DNA of 64,000 nucleotides. Source: Spinacia oleracea (lineage: Eukaryota; Streptophyta; Magnoliopsida; Caryophyllales; Amaranthaceae). Where the stretch lies: assembly GCF_020520425.1 (NCBI RefSeq), contig NC_079489.1, positions 19,244,001-19,308,000 of the forward strand, read 5' to 3'. Positions 24,101 to 35,103 of the stretch are shown here, in pieces. The position numbers and the translations under genes are program-made. Each line of letters starts with the position of its first letter. Position 1 is the first letter of the stretch. The notes under the pieces are model-generated. The model was not told where the DNA came from, did not search any database, and was given only the letters and a program-made list of their open reading frames with translations.

Positions 24101-25596
24101 AGACCAGAACTCACATCACCAAGAGGAATCAATTTCCCTTTCTGACAGCAAATAAAGCACTTGTCATGAGTAAAATGCAGCTCACAATTCAAATCTTTGC
24201 ATATTTTGTGGACAGAGATTAGGTTATATTTGAAATCAGGCACATGCAGTACATTGTGAAGTGTAATTCCTTCATTTAAGACTACTGAACCAACATGTTT
24301 CACAGGTATTTTACTGCCATCAGGTATGGTTATATATGTAGATTGATTATCAACCCTTTTATATGCAGAAAACTGACTCAAGTCATGACAGAAATGATCT
24401 GAAGCACCACTGTCAAGCAACCATTTAGAATTAGTATGAGATATTAAACAGATATTACCTGCCATTAAGGCCAAGTTAGGTTGATGATTAGAGCCAGAAT
24501 TTTGTTGTTGCTTGCTCAAAAGATTCATCAGCTGATTATACTGCTCCACTGAGATATTAGTATTTGCTTCAGTTTTTGGATTGTTGGATGTGTCAGCATC
24601 ACCATCTCCAGCAGTTGACATTGCTGCTGTCTTGTTTTTGAAATGCTTAAAACCTGGTGGATAACCATTGATCTTGAAGCACCTCTCAATACTGTGTCCA
24701 GGAATTTGACAATGTGTACAGAAATACTGTGAGTTGCTCCTATTAGGATTATTAGCTTTCTGAAATTGTTGAGAACCAGTTGCTTGAGATTTGAAGTTTC
24801 TGTTGTTCCAATGATCACCACCAAATCTTCTTTTCTCAGCTGCAAATGCAACAGGCTCTGTAGGATAAACAGTTTTAGAGATCTCTTGATGCCTTTCTTC
24901 TTGAGCAAAAAGTCTGTATGCTTCAGACACCTTAGGTAGAACTGGAACCATTAGCACATTTCCCCTAATCGTGGCAAACTGGTCTGTTAACTTCATCATA
25001 AACTGCATCACCATTTTTTCTTGTTGTCTTTGAAAGAACTTTTTAGTAACATTGCAGGTACAATTGTTACAAGTACAGTAGGGCATAGGATGAGCCTCTT
25101 CAATTGCATCCCAGATTGACTTGATTTCAGTAAAAAACTCAGAAACTGATTTTTCTCCTTGATTTACCTCAGCTAGTTTCTGTTCTAAAGAGTAGACCTG
25201 TGCCATAGAAGCAAAACCAAATCTCTCTTCAAGATCACACCAAACTTCTCTGGCAGACTTCAAGAACATTACACTCTTAGCAATTATTTCACTCAGATTC
25301 CCTAGGATTAAAGAACACACCAAATCATTGCATCTCTCCCATGCTCTATACTCAATAGTTCCAACAGCAGGTTTGCTAATACTTCCATCAACAAAACCTA
25401 TTTTGTTTTTAGCTGACAATGCCAGCAGCATTGATCTCTTCCAACCTGTGAAACCTTCACCATCAAACTTGAAAGAAACAAGTTGCACAGAATTTGCATC
25501 AGAAGGATGGATGTAATACAGGCTAGCAGGATCCTGATTAGGAGGCAAATTTGCATTTCTCCTGGAATCTTCGAGGTTTTCATCATCAAACGCCAT
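21139..25596 (-). CDS. Copia gag-pol polyprotein, 1485 aa, uninterrupted
   Basis: One frame encodes all functions. The gag part (about 30-250) is followed by a CCHC zinc knuckle (C293, C296, H301, C306) and the protease motif DSGAS (395-399). The integrase zinc domain has H533, H538, C562 and C565, and the core shows D592, D655 and E691. Reverse transcriptase spans about 1000-1250 with YVDD at 1167-1170. RNase H covers about 1325-1460 with D1331/D1333, an AEAEY motif near 1372 and D1408. No stop or frameshift is present and every catalytic residue I can check is kept. The Met at 25596 is the first in frame and starts 181 nt downstream of the primer site. As in other Copia elements, the polyprotein would be cut by its own protease and would drive reverse transcription and integration of the element. 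Confidence 0.95.
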   Translation of the reverse strand: MAFDDENLEDSRRNANLPPNQDPASLYYIHPSDANSVQLVSFKFDGEGFTGWKRSMLLALSAKNKIGFVDGSISKPAVGTIEYRAWERCNDLVCSLILGNLSEIIAKSVMFLKSAREVWCDLEERFGFASMAQVYSLEQKLAEVNQGEKSVSEFFTEIKSIWDAIEEAHPMPYCTCNNCTCNVTKKFFQRQQEKMVMQFMMKLTDQFATIRGNVLMVPVLPKVSEAYRLFAQEERHQEISKTVYPTEPVAFAAEKRRFGGDHWNNRNFKSQATGSQQFQKANNPNRSNSQYFCTHCQIPGHSIERCFKINGYPPGFKHFKNKTAAMSTAGDGDADTSNNPKTEANTNISVEQYNQLMNLLSKQQQNSGSNHQPNLALMAGNICLISHTNSKWLLDSGASDHFCHDLSQFSAYKRVDNQSTYITIPDGSKIPVKHVGSVVLNEGITLHNVLHVPDFKYNLISVHKICKDLNCELHFTHDKCFICCQKGKLIPLGDVSSGLYNVGEHNIAATSTKQPHECNTACSTAVNNAKLWHLRLGHIPFSQLKLINPSCEVNSCIQDTICQVCPIAKQTRLSFPHSSIKTTCPFELIHIDVWSPHSVKTPTGCNQFLTIVDDYSRFTWIHMLRNKKDCVSVLTDFLNMVKTQFGVTVKCVRSDNAKELCEGDFKKLCVTLGILNQTSCSHTPQQNGVVERKHKHLLETARALYFQSKVPARFWGECVMCAAYLINRMPLKSIGLDSPFYRLYEKQPDLTHLRTFGCLCYVSTTKVGRTKLDSRATPCVLMGYSASQKGYKVLEIDTNRFFVSRDITFHEKHFPFHLYHKTNTPVSNYTNAIFLPAFASPNTFDEPDYSTPESIFPSHTSSPTSTTTQTPPQHTNSPNSSHNTTSVDQTHPLSSSENTTDHSYSTTSSSSDTASLPYPIIRQSSRTHKPPNYLEDYVCHSASKCVTSHWCNMVAYVTFPEDFQAFLSQVCNISEPHSYQEAAKHQIWVEAMQKELEALDQNLTWELVELPKGKRAIGCKWVFKVKLKSSGALERCKARLVAKGFNQKYGIDYEETFSPVVKMSTIRCLIVVAASKHWPLFQLDVNNAFLHGDLKEEVYMQMPEGVPNPNNKVCKLIKSIYGLKQASRQWHEKLLTALESQGFVQSKYDYSLFIHRTDTDINIAAVYVDDIILTGTNIAKLDELKAYLHKEFSIKDLGYLNYFLGIEVGYTADGIILTQKKFTKELLTGCGFDVSKRAVTPLPLNLKLSKSDGDSYADTEQYRSIVGKLNFLTHTRPDLSYAVQYLSQFLQDPRKPHVTALHHTLRYLAHTEGQGILLKATNNISLQAFSDSDWATCPDSRRSVTGYVLLLGGSPISWKSKKQNTVSKSSAEAEYRAMAAAASEVTWIVNLLTDLGLSDLKPITLNCDNQSALHIAKNPVFHERTKHIEIDCHFTRDKVLEGLLQLSYLPTQEQLADVFTKPLASSQFQYLLSKMGVHDSHPLPS

Positions 25597-25777
25597 TATG
25601 AATCTTCAATCAGTAGAAATCAAACGAACTGAAGTTTAATCACACGAACTGTAGTTAATTTCTTTAGAACAATCAGTAGATTTTGATCAGAAACCTGTAA
25701 AATGCAAGGTTCAATTGAACCTTTTTAGAGAGAATTTTGCGGAATTTCAGAGAGGATGAGTCAGGTTTCTTGAACCT

Positions 25778-25789
25778 GCTCTGATACCA
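25778..25789 (-). other. Primer-binding site (initiator tRNA-Met type)
   Basis: On the minus strand TGGTATCAGAGC follows the 5' LTR end directly. This is the usual complement to the 3' end of initiator tRNA-Met used by plant Copia elements. Confidence 0.9.
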
Positions 25790-26049
25790 TGACAGAATTA
25801 GAGATTAAAATCAAGAAAATTTAAGTTGTTATTTCATTAAGTATAATCAGCAATGTACAAGCTATATATATATGCATAGAAGGAAGAAGTCTAGATCCTT
25901 CTATAGTTTGTTACATTAGCTAACAAACAACAAAGAGTTTGTTACAACAATGCCATGTTGGCAAAGCTGACTCAGCAGTTAGTTGCTGAAGTACAGCAAC
26001 CAATCTTCATACAAACAATCTGTATACATCATCAGCTATTATACTAACA
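25790..26049 (-). repeat. 5' LTR of the Copia element
   Basis: This 260-bp copy lies upstream of the polyprotein and should carry the element promoter. It differs from the other LTR at one base and is followed by the AAAAC target duplication. Confidence 0.95.
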
Positions 26050-26054
26050 AAAAC

Positions 26055-27639
26055 CTGAGATCGAATTCTATATATATCATTTATCGGCTTATCGCGTTAT
26101 CCTTCGTGCCTCTCTTTAAGCAAACCCAAAACAAAACATATATATGGTATAATACTATTGTTAATTGTTCACGTTAGTTTTGAACTATGAAACAAGCTGC
26201 CCAACATTAAGACATCAGATAGTTTTGTATTGCTTAGCCATGCGAAGTGACACTTAGAACAGGAGATCATATTTCATTTACCAATGCAAACTAATTAGCT
26301 TACCAATTACGTAGTATTTGAGAGGGGTTATTGCATGTTATGGGATTCTTATTTATGTTGTTTAGAATTAGTATGTATTTCAAATTCTTTCCATTTATTT
26401 TTTTTGCTTCAATTAAGTAAATATGACTGTTGGTTAAGTAAATTCTTACCAATTACATAGTATTCTCTTTGATATGTTAAGTTGACTATAAGGATTTTGA
26501 AGAATGTACAAGCAAATGTTTAATAAACTAAAAAATATTGTTACACTTATGGACAAGAGAAAAAGGATGTGGAATTCATGCCTGACTGAAAGACACAAGG
26601 GAAGATAGGGATTTGATGGTCGAGATTGTATCACGTTAATACCATTGAGTGAATTATTTGGAATATTGTAACAATCTTCAAAAGTACCATTAGATTTATC
26701 AAAATTATCATTACACTACTCAATTATACTTCGTACAAATTAAATGTTTAATGGTATTACTTTCAATATTTCAAATATTTACAAAATCATCATGTTATGC
26801 AAATGCCTAATGAAGTAATGGTCGATTTTTTCAAATATGATACCAACTACTTAGCTAAATATTATCGTTACGTTCTTATCCCGTTGAGGCTAATAGGTCA
26901 AACTATATGTTGGAATTGAAACATTGAAACGTACTAATGTTGGAATTTCTTTGCCATTGTATTATTGTAATAATGAGCCTATTATTTATAATGCATTGTG
27001 GTTTCCAAAATGATAAGAAAGCCATCATTGAGTTTACAAACATATCACGAAAGGATTCATGATTTCTTACATAATTTGTAAAGCCACTTATCCAATAGTG
27101 ATGAAATTTTAGTTTTATCAATATATTCATCAGTTATTCAAATTGAACATAAACGGTGACACATATATACTCTGTAAGGGTACTAATGAAAAATAAGAAA
27201 AAATAGTGGAGCGATTTTGAGTAATATGGGGCGGCTTTTAGCGCTCCACCGTATTTTTGGCCAAGAAAATATATACTCCGTATTTTTCAATTATCGGTAG
27301 TCAATAATGGATCCGGAATTTTTGCATAGTGTCGGGCGAGTCATAAACTATAAGGTTTTGCAAAGAATTAAGAAACAAAAACGAAAAATAAAACAACTAA
27401 TCACTTTAATATAATTGTTGGTGATAGGTGTGAACCCACTATTTAAAATTCTAGAGTACAAAAAGCGAATTATAATCAACATGTAAAACTAACTTAGTAA
27501 ATCCATTTCACATGTTAAAACAGGTATATTGGGGCGGGCCATGACCCAACAGCGCCCCTTGATATAGCCTTGGTAGGCTGGTGGTAGGCCTCATAGCATA
27601 AACGCTACCTATTATTCGGATTGAACGAATTCGGATCCT
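26055..27639. other. Gene-free AT-rich DNA
   Basis: I see no exon, RNA gene or clear transposon end. Short open frames (25983-26177, 26446-26634, 26903-27130) have no recognisable content. A GC-richer patch near 27520-27600 may be an old transposon remnant. Confidence 0.45.
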
Positions 27640-27855
27640 CTAGAGTTTTAATAAAACTCTACAATGTAGAGTTGTATCTAAACAACACATTTTAAAATCA
27701 ATGGCTCGTATTAGTGGGAAGAGAAAATCATGGGGTGGATATTGATGATAAAAAATAGGGGAGATTTTGAAAATATAATATATGAGCCATTGATTTTTCA
27801 TTCAATGGTTGATATTGCTCAAACTCTACCTTGTAGAGTTATTTTAGAACTCCAG
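27640..27855. mobile_element. MITE with compound inverted ends, 216 bp
   Basis: The left arm CTAGAGTTTTAATAAAACTC followed by TACAATGTAGAGTT is mirrored at the right by AACTCTACCTTGTAGAGTT and then ATTTTAGAACTCCAG. Each arm also contains its own small palindrome (ACTCTAC...GTAGAGT). The target site is unclear. The interior is AT-rich without coding capacity. Confidence 0.65.
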
Positions 27856-27899
27856 ATGATCCAAAAGCGGTAGAGAAACAATGCAAGAGAGATTTTGCG

Positions 27900-29690
27900 G
27901 GGAAACTTTCTAAGTTCAACTAGAAAGAAAACATCGACCCCCTAAAGATTTCAACTCAAACTCTTTTCACTATAGGGTAACAACTTTGTTACAATCCTAT
28001 AAAAACTCGGCCAGTGCTTGAGTTCCTCTACGAACTCAAGTTCCCAATAGTTGTTCCCACAAACAACTACGCTCTCACTGACTTATCTAGAAGTCTCTCT
28101 CGACTCTTTGGCTTCACTCAAAGCCTCTCTACTTCTTTCTCATAGATTTCAACTCAAAGTCTACCCAAATACAACAGGAACTCATTGAAGTTCCTACCCC
28201 ATACACATCTGGAACTCACTCAAGTTCCTGCTACTCACTTGATACAAGAATTCACTCAAATCCTTGGCCAATTCCCCATTGAGCTCACTCAAACCCTTTC
28301 CCAGCTCTCAAAACAAATGCTTAAAGATTGTATCCCTCTAATATGTAGCCCATGAAAGAACAATGAGGAACACATAACTGGAAGAAACTTGGAACGGAGC
28401 AACTGACTTAGTAATGCGGAAGGAATATTTCTTTTATGCGCGCATGATATTTTCCACCTAATGCAGACCTACTGTAATGACTACTGGAGTCAGGCACTTT
28501 GAAATGAATGAGGATGCATCCTTTTATAGTGCATCAAGATCCAAACCACTCCTCTATATTCTTATATATCAACTAACCGTCATGTTCCTTCAATTTGAGG
28601 AGGTGAACCCATGACTTAGTCATTTGAGGAACACGTAGGAAGCTTGGTCTAGACCAATTTTCCTTAAAAATAAATAGTATAAAGCAAAGAAAGAAAACAT
28701 GTGAAAATAGAATACTTGGAGAAAAATATAAGTTTTGTAAAATAGAATCCAAGATATATTTTCCAAAACTTAACTCTTTATATTTTTTTCACACGACAAA
28801 AACGCAACTTTCTTTTTACAAAATCATTTCATTAGGAAAACAATTAAACAAGAATCTAACGTAGTTAGAAAACTTATTTATGAGAAAATATGTTTTATCT
28901 TATTATGACCACATTTAGTCCCCGCAAGTTCCTTTAAGCACCTTGTTCCATAATCTTTCAAGCTATTTCCTCCACCTCAAATTACTCGTTACACTTATCT
29001 TTGCACAAAGTTTTAGTTGATAAGTGGTTGTTTGGCTATCAATTTTTATTTTATTGAAAAAGTAGATGTGATAGGAGTTAGTGGAGTATTTTTTTTATTA
29101 ATTGAGTGAAAGAGGGTGTGGATACAAAAAAAATTAGTGGGAAGAGAGACAATATAATAATTGTGTGGTCATTCCTAACTTAGAAGTGTAACAACTAATT
29201 TGGGACAAACGAAAAATAAAAGTGTAACAACTAATCTGGGACGGAGTACTACATACTTACATGAATCCTAGAAAACCAACTCTTATTTTCCGAATTCATG
29301 CTTCATGTTGCTCCAACCCAAGAACTGCATGCTGGTAGCTCCACATCTGGAACTTTCAATGTGCTAGTTCCTTTCAGGAACTTTGCACTTATGATTCCTG
29401 CTCATGAACTTCTTGTTTCAACTTTGAAACTTCATCTTGTTTCTCCCACTTAGGAACTGCTATGTAACTTCATATTCAGTGTTCCTCTTAGGATTTACCT
29501 AGGAACTACACGCTCTATTTGTGTTCCTTCTAGGAACTTTGTTGTTGCTTGCTTTTGTATCATTTTTCTTGAAATGTTTATGTTTGGTTCCAGCTTAGGA
29601 ACTTGCATAAAGACTAGCAGCACATCTATATAGTCAGACTTCTTCTCTTTTTGGAGTTCTCCCTCAGGAACTTCACTTGTTGGAATGTGA
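27900..29690. repeat. Degenerate low-complexity repeat region rich in GGAACT / AGTTCC
   Basis: From 27990 to 28320 and again from 29270 to 29680 the sequence is packed with short motifs such as GAACTCA, AAGTTCC and AGGAACTT. Such runs look like the decayed non-coding part of an LTR retrotransposon or an old expanded simple repeat. No LTR pair, primer site or pol domain is recognisable. A Stowaway element (28970-29247) sits inside. Confidence 0.35.
28970..29247. mobile_element. Stowaway-like MITE, about 278 bp
   Basis: The left end CTCCACCTCAAATTACTCG is mirrored by AACTAATCTGGGACGGAG followed by TA at the right, and GTTACACTT/AAGTGTAAC pair just inside. The left TA is not preserved. Confidence 0.65.
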
Positions 29691-30569
29691 TATGTTCAAC
29701 CTTCTTTGACTTGTTCAATGTTAATGTAATATGCACATCTCAAACACATATGTTAGTTAGATCATCATCATTTGTTTACACTCACATCAAAACACTATAT
29801 TACTCAACACTTCCAAACATCAACCAATACAACAATGAACAAACTATCACTCTGTGTTTCCTAATTATATAATACTTCGATTACGTGTAATGATAAATAT
29901 ATAATTCATACTTAGTGTATGAAAATACAAAGTTAACAATCTGGAATCATGTTAGACTTGTCTCAATTTCCTATTCCCAAATATTAATTTCATATAATCT
30001 TTTTGTAATGCATACTTGTGGATCCTAAAGTCTCATATGGGACAAGCTACTGTTGGAAATTCTCATTGGGAAACACAAAGAAAAGAAAGTGAAAATTATA
30101 GAGTCCCACATTGGAAAAACTCTTCATATTCTCCATGTTTATTAATTGGGGAATGGGTGTAACTCTTGTTTAAGAAAGTGTGAGAGTGGTATGGGTGGAC
30201 ACATAACACACACGCGCGCGCTCCTTACAGGGTCGGGCTCGGGCCTTGGGCCTTGGTACTTGGCACTTGGGAATGCGGTTTGCGGGCGTTGGGTGGGTTT
30301 TGTGGGCCAACCTATTCTTTTTGGTACCGCACAGTTTTGGTTAAGTCTTTGTTAAGGGAATCTATATTGATCGATTACGTAACTGTTAGATTAATTGCCA
30401 TTAAATGCGTCCGTTACAACCTTCATGATTATGTCCGTTTTGGATGTTACAACCTTAATAGTTTTGCTCGTTTTTTACTTTTGCCTTGCCTTAATTCTGA
30501 TTACTTAATCAGAATTTCGATTCACTTTCAACACACAAAAATCATTCAAACTCTTTTCTAGAAAACAAA
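29691..30569. other. No gene recognised; ordinary and repeat-derived DNA
   Basis: A segment near 30050-30110 (TGTTGGAAATTCTCATTGGG and GTCCCACATTGGAAAA) resembles LTR-type sequence of plant retroelements but has no partner in the window. The frames at 30146-30355 and 30253-30561 overlap in different frames and look spurious. Confidence 0.35.
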
Positions 30570-30599
30570 AACACATTCTTAGGAAGAAGAGTAATTATA

Positions 30600-31312
30600 C
30601 CAAACCGACCTATAGCACGACACGGTCACTTTGGTTGATGTAACCAGGCGCAAAAAGAGAAACGAACAGAGGTGAGGCATGGCAGCAGCGGCGAGGGCTG
30701 ATGTCGCTGCTTGTGCGGTACGGGCAGGGGCGCTGGGCACGCGAGCAGAGGCGGGGGCGCTGGGCACCGAGGTAGCCACGCAGCAACAGTAGCGAGGGGC
30801 ACAGGGCTGCGCTGCTCGGATGGGAGCACGAAAGGGAAGAGGGGAGAGGAGAGTGGGAGTGCCCTGGGGAGGAAGAAAAAGAGAGAAGAGAGAATTTGAG
30901 GGTGTAAAATGTGTGGGGATTTGTGAGGCATCAAAGGGTATTTATAGGCTCCGTACCCCTTGGTAGGTTAGGTTTTAGGGAAGCACCTTTTGGCCTTCAT
31001 TAAATCAAGTTGGGCTTCCTTTAATTTGTTTGGGCTAGAATTGAATAGGCTTTTTAATTATTCACTTGAGCTCCTCGTAAAAATTGGATTAGGCGTTAGA
31101 ATAATTCAAATCGTTTTTACTTTCAAAACCCATTGAATTCTCAATTTGAAAATTAAATTCGCTTCATAATTAATTAAAATAATAAATACCTTTAATTAAT
31201 TAAATAAATTTAAATAACTTATTTAAATGAGATTTAAATTCGTAAAATAATAAAAGTGCTTTATGAATTTAATAAAATATATTTATAATTACTTAAAATA
31301 CGAGGTATTACA
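30600..31312 (-). mobile_element. Solo or truncated LTR of a retrotransposon
   Basis: On the minus strand the segment starts TGTAATACCTCGTATTTTAAG at 31312, a typical plant LTR start. It has a TATA-like CCTATAAATACCC near 30939-30951 and then a pyrimidine-rich, GC-rich leader-like stretch (about 30650-30900). No polypurine tract precedes the start and no primer site was found, so it is probably a solo or truncated LTR. The lower boundary is not determined. The Pro/Ser-rich frame at 30626-30934 is part of this leader, not a gene. Confidence 0.45.
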
Positions 31313-31584
31313 GTGGCATTTATCGTGGACATTGACTTGTACGTGGCATTTACCATTGCTGCATGTGGCATTTATTCCAATTCGTTTACCATGAGCTCAA
31401 CGGTCAAAATACTAGAGAATTTCTTGAAATCACTTGTTAAAAATGACACAGCCTCGATGAAAGATGCAATTTCTAGATTACAATCAGTTTCAATAAAAAA
31501 TGCACTTTCTAGAATTCGCTTAGCTTTAGAAGAAGACAAAGAGAAATTGGGTGTGGTTACAAAAAGAAAGTCACACGTGTTGGT

Positions 31585-31912
31585 CACGTGCAAGTCAATG
31601 GCCAGAAAAACTCAGTCAATGCCGCAAACTTGCCTTAGGTTGTCTTTCGCAATTTTTTTTACATTAAGGTGTGATATCAAAAAAAAAAATCACATAAGGT
31701 CTTTTTTGGCAAAAATTAGGTTATAGAGGGTCTTTTTATAATAAAATAAAGCCACACGTGCAAGTCAATGGCCGGAAAAACCTAGTCAATGCCGGAAACT
31801 TGTCTTTGGTTGTCTTTCGCAATTTTTTTTTTACATTAAGGTGTGATTTCACAAAAGAAATTATTTAAGGTCATTTTTTGCAAAAGTTGGGTTATAAAAT
31901 GTCATTTGTGGC
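31585..31912. repeat. Imperfect tandem duplication, 170-bp period
   Basis: CACGTGCAAGTCAATGGCC begins at 31585 and again at 31755. The following sequence (rich in TTGTCTTTCGCAATTTTTTT and ACATTAAGGTGTGAT) repeats with several substitutions. The second copy ends TTTGTGGCAAATTTGCCC, which resembles MULE-type termini, so the pair may be remnants of such ends. Confidence 0.65.
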
Positions 31913-32272
31913 AAATTTGCCCAAAATGAAATAAGGGTTAACTTAGTTTTGATAAGTTTAAATAAATTCAAATAAGACCAATTCAAAAAAAAAGGGTGAA
32001 AATCAGGTAAATAAAATTCACCTTTTCGAACAACGATGGTTCAACCATGGTTCAAGTTGTTTTTTCTTCTAATTCAACCAGCGAAACGATTTCTCTCAAC
32101 AAAAGGCAAAATTGTCAAAAAGTACCTTCTTTTTGTCTCACTTTGTGAGCTAGTACCTTATATTTTCAGTTGTGTCAAATAATACCTTGAATTAAAAACT
32201 TGTTTTAAAAATGGTACCTTGTTGCAACATTCCGGCCAAAGTCACAATTTTCCGGCGATTGATTTCGGCTGT

Positions 32273-33745
32273 TGTGAGGGGGGTCGAAAAAGCACGAGGC
32301 TAATGCGTGACCTCGTCCCTCGTGGGTGTGACGTTTCTTTTTGTCAAATCAAGTGTAATTGGATTTCCTATGAGTTTACACCCAATTGACTAGTAATATA
32401 GGAGTCGCCATTCAGTTTTTAACGACAATGAGAAAAACTGACAAAACCCGGTTATCGTGACATAAAGGGAGTGCAATTATGTTTGACCACGACGGCCATA
32501 GGTTCCCTTGTGATCCCTGGTGTGGGGATCTCTCAACATACACCCTCAAGGTAGAGATTGAGGGTTCGGGGGACTGTAACTACCGAGAGGAGTACTCGCT
32601 CTTCGATAACTCCAGAGGCAGGATATCCTTACTAGCTCAGCATAAATAATTGAAGGGACATGCGTTAACTATTAAACTAATCTGAGTTGATTTTAACAAT
32701 ATGCAAAACATAATACTAAATCGATCGTGATTATCTGATTTAGATTGTATTAAGGGACCTAGCATGATAATCCAATTTCCCAAAAATATTATCTTTATTA
32801 GGCGTGATAGAACAATCAGATTTAATTAGTTTAACAGTTCAAAAAAGGGCGAGGAAAGCAATTAAATCATGGAAAAGGGACACATTACGACGCACCCTTG
32901 AGAGGTGCGTCACGGTTCTCAGAAAACTAACCACTTTGACTTTGCTATTTCTCCTTTTATTTAACGAATCTCAAGTTACGGGACAGGATACGTTCTGTTC
33001 GATTTTTGGATCGATTGCGACAGAACGCGTGATCAATTTCGCAGCGTGAGGCTTAGGCTTAGGGGTTAGAGTCAATACTCAGAATATCAATTGTGTGTTG
33101 TGTCTTTTTCACGTCGAACTTGGGGCTATATTTATAGAAAAGAGTTCGTGGAAAGATAGAATTGTAGAACTCTAATCCACGAGGAATTAGGAAAGAACAC
33201 GTCTCAGGTAATTTCAGCGCCCAGGGCTGGGCGCCGAAGATTTCGGCGCCCAGAGCCAGGCGTTGAAAATAGGGTCTGGGCCGTTTCTTTGTCAGATTCG
33301 GACTCTTAGAATCCGGAGTGCATGAGACTTAATCGAGTCTTTTAGTGCATATTAATTTTATGACGGAATGCGTCTGGGCCCGTTACGAACTCTAGGCTCG
33401 TTAGGATTTTAATTTAATACGTAACTCTTATTTTCGAATCGTATTAGGAATAGGATTCTCTCGCAACTTCTATCTCATTTAGGATTTATGTTGGAGTGCA
33501 ACACCTAATTCTGACAAGTTTCTATCTTTTATGACTTGCCACTTTTAACAACTACCCATTACGGTAGTTACTATTTTTAGCAGGTTTCCATAAATAGCAG
33601 GTTTCTATAAATAGCAAGTTTCGGGTGAAATGAAAAGGGTGATTGAGATTCGTTATTTTATAGGAGATGCGTTGCCAAGTGGAGATTTATGTTCTCATCA
33701 TCAAACCTTCCTTTTCGGGAATGGGGACAAAAGTAGGTGTCTACA
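32273..33745 (-). repeat. 3' LTR of the deleted Gypsy element, 1473 bp
   Basis: It runs from TGTAGACACC (minus strand, 33745) to ...CCTCACA at 32273. It contains the GC-rich block CAGCGCCCAGGGCTGGGCGCC (about 33220) also seen in the other copies near 34950 and 36040. Confidence 0.85.
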
Positions 33746-33760
33746 GTTAGCCCCCACTTT
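33746..33760 (-). other. Polypurine tract of the Gypsy element
   Basis: AAAGTGGGGGCTAAC on the minus strand abuts the TGTAGACACC start of the LTR, so the 32273-33745 copy is the 3' LTR. Confidence 0.75.
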
Positions 33761-34259
33761 GACTGAGTCTTGGAGTAAGATGATGGTCAAAGTATTAGAC
33801 GGAGTGCGTCACACAAGTCATGGTGACCTGTTTTTTGCGAGGGTCTCACGAGCCCCCGAGTGATAACATTTGACTTAAGGGTCATCACTTGAAGTGTCGA
33901 CATATCCCTCACGTGTCATTGGAATTTGTCAACGGATAGTATAGAAACTCCCTCACTTTGTCATTGGAAGTTCTAAAGAGGCGTAGAAACTCCCTCACTT
34001 TGTCATTGAGAGTAGCTACAGATGTTTTCGAAATCAAAGCTATAAAGTGTAATTGGGCCTGGCCAAGCCCAATCACGAGGTAATAATGTTTTTAAAGATT
34101 CTCATTTTCATGGCTAGCTAAACGAGAAAACCCCCTTGTTTTTATAGGACGTAAAACGAAGGAAAATCCAACACATCGCTCTTTTTTGGAAAAAAACGGA
34201 AAATCAATCCTTTTAATTTTTGGAAAAGGGGAAACCAGAAAAAGTTAGCACTGCAGCGA

Positions 34260-34760
34260 CTAAGGACCTGCGCGGCTTCTGACGTAGACCCCGCCGGCTA
34301 AAGATGGCGAGCCTGTTCTCTAAGGGTGGACACCCCGTCCGCAAGAAGTGGACGAATCTGTTTTGAAGTTTGTTTGTGCTTTTTTTTTTTTGAAAATAAG
34401 GACCTACGCGGCTTGTGATGTAGACCCCGCCGGCTAAAGATGGCGAGCCTGTCCGCTAAGGGTGGACGCCCCGTCCGAAAGAAGTGGACGAATCTGTTTT
34501 GAAGTTTGAAAATAAGGACCTACGCGGTTTGTGACGTAGACCCCGCCGGCTAATGATGGCGAGCCTATTTTGAATTTGAAGATTTTATTTTTCGAAAACT
34601 GAGGACCTGCGCGGCTAGTGACGCAGACCCCGCCCACTGAAGGTGGGCGAGCCCTGTCCGCTAAGGGTGGACGTCCCTGAATTCGTTTTTTTTTTTTGAT
34701 TTGGAACTCGCGTGGTTCGTGGCGCGATCTTGCCCGATTGAGGTGGGCAAGTCCCTATCG
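34260..34760. repeat. Tandem repeat inside the Gypsy element, four to five diverged units
   Basis: Units starting AAGGACCTGCGCGGCTT or close variants begin at about 34261, 34398, 34513 and 34601, with a weaker one near 34705; spacing varies from 88 to 137 bp. Each carries GACCCCGCCGGCTAA or a variant and a GTGGACG block. Tandem repeats beside the polypurine tract are known from Tat-lineage elements. Confidence 0.8.
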
Positions 34761-34880
34761 TGATTTCTTTTGAGAATTTCTTTTATTCATTCTTGTAAGA
34801 GCGAATTCTTTCGAGGGATGCTCGGATTTAGTTGTAACCTGAATGTGGGTTAACAACGTGCTTAGACGGACCATTGTTTT

Positions 34881-35103
34881 GTGAAAAGATAGAATTGTAG
34901 AACTCTAATCCACGAGGAATTAGGAAAGAACACGTCCCAGGTAATTTCAGCGCCCAGGGCTGGGCGCCGAAGATTTCGGCGCCCAGAGCCAGGCGTTGAA
35001 AATAGGGTCTGGGCCGTTTCTTTGTCAGATTCGGACTCTTAGAATCCGGAGTGCATGAGACTTAATCGAGTCTTTTAGTGCGTATTAATTTTATGACGTA
35101 ATG
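34881..35103 (-). repeat. 5' LTR remnant of the Gypsy element, inner part
   Basis: It matches 33153-33373 of the 3' LTR closely and ends TAATG at the edge of the nested LTR. The other part of the same LTR continues at 36572-36951. Confidence 0.85.

Larger units (their letters stand above)
20872..26049 (-). mobile_element. Complete Ty1/Copia LTR retrotransposon, 5178 bp
   Basis: Two 260-bp LTRs (20872-21131 and 25790-26049) in direct orientation differ at a single base and are bounded by TG...CA. A perfect 5-bp duplication AAAAC flanks the element (20867-20871 and 26050-26054). On the minus strand the order is 5' LTR, tRNA-Met primer site, one long frame with gag, protease, integrase, reverse transcriptase and RNase H, polypurine tract, 3' LTR. 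Integrase before reverse transcriptase defines Copia. The left flank (about 20800-20866) looks like a broken Stowaway end, so it may have landed in a MITE. Near-identical LTRs and an open frame imply a recent insertion that may still be active. Confidence 0.96.

Noticed and set aside
30626-30934. 102-aa Pro/Ser-rich frame and overlapping frames in a GC-rich patch
   Set aside because: The patch lies downstream of a TATA-like box inside an LTR and is open in several frames because of base composition.
34260-34760. Possible CRISPR-like array
   Set aside because: Units are diverged, unequal in spacing and lie inside a plant retrotransposon; CRISPR is not expected in a plant nuclear genome.
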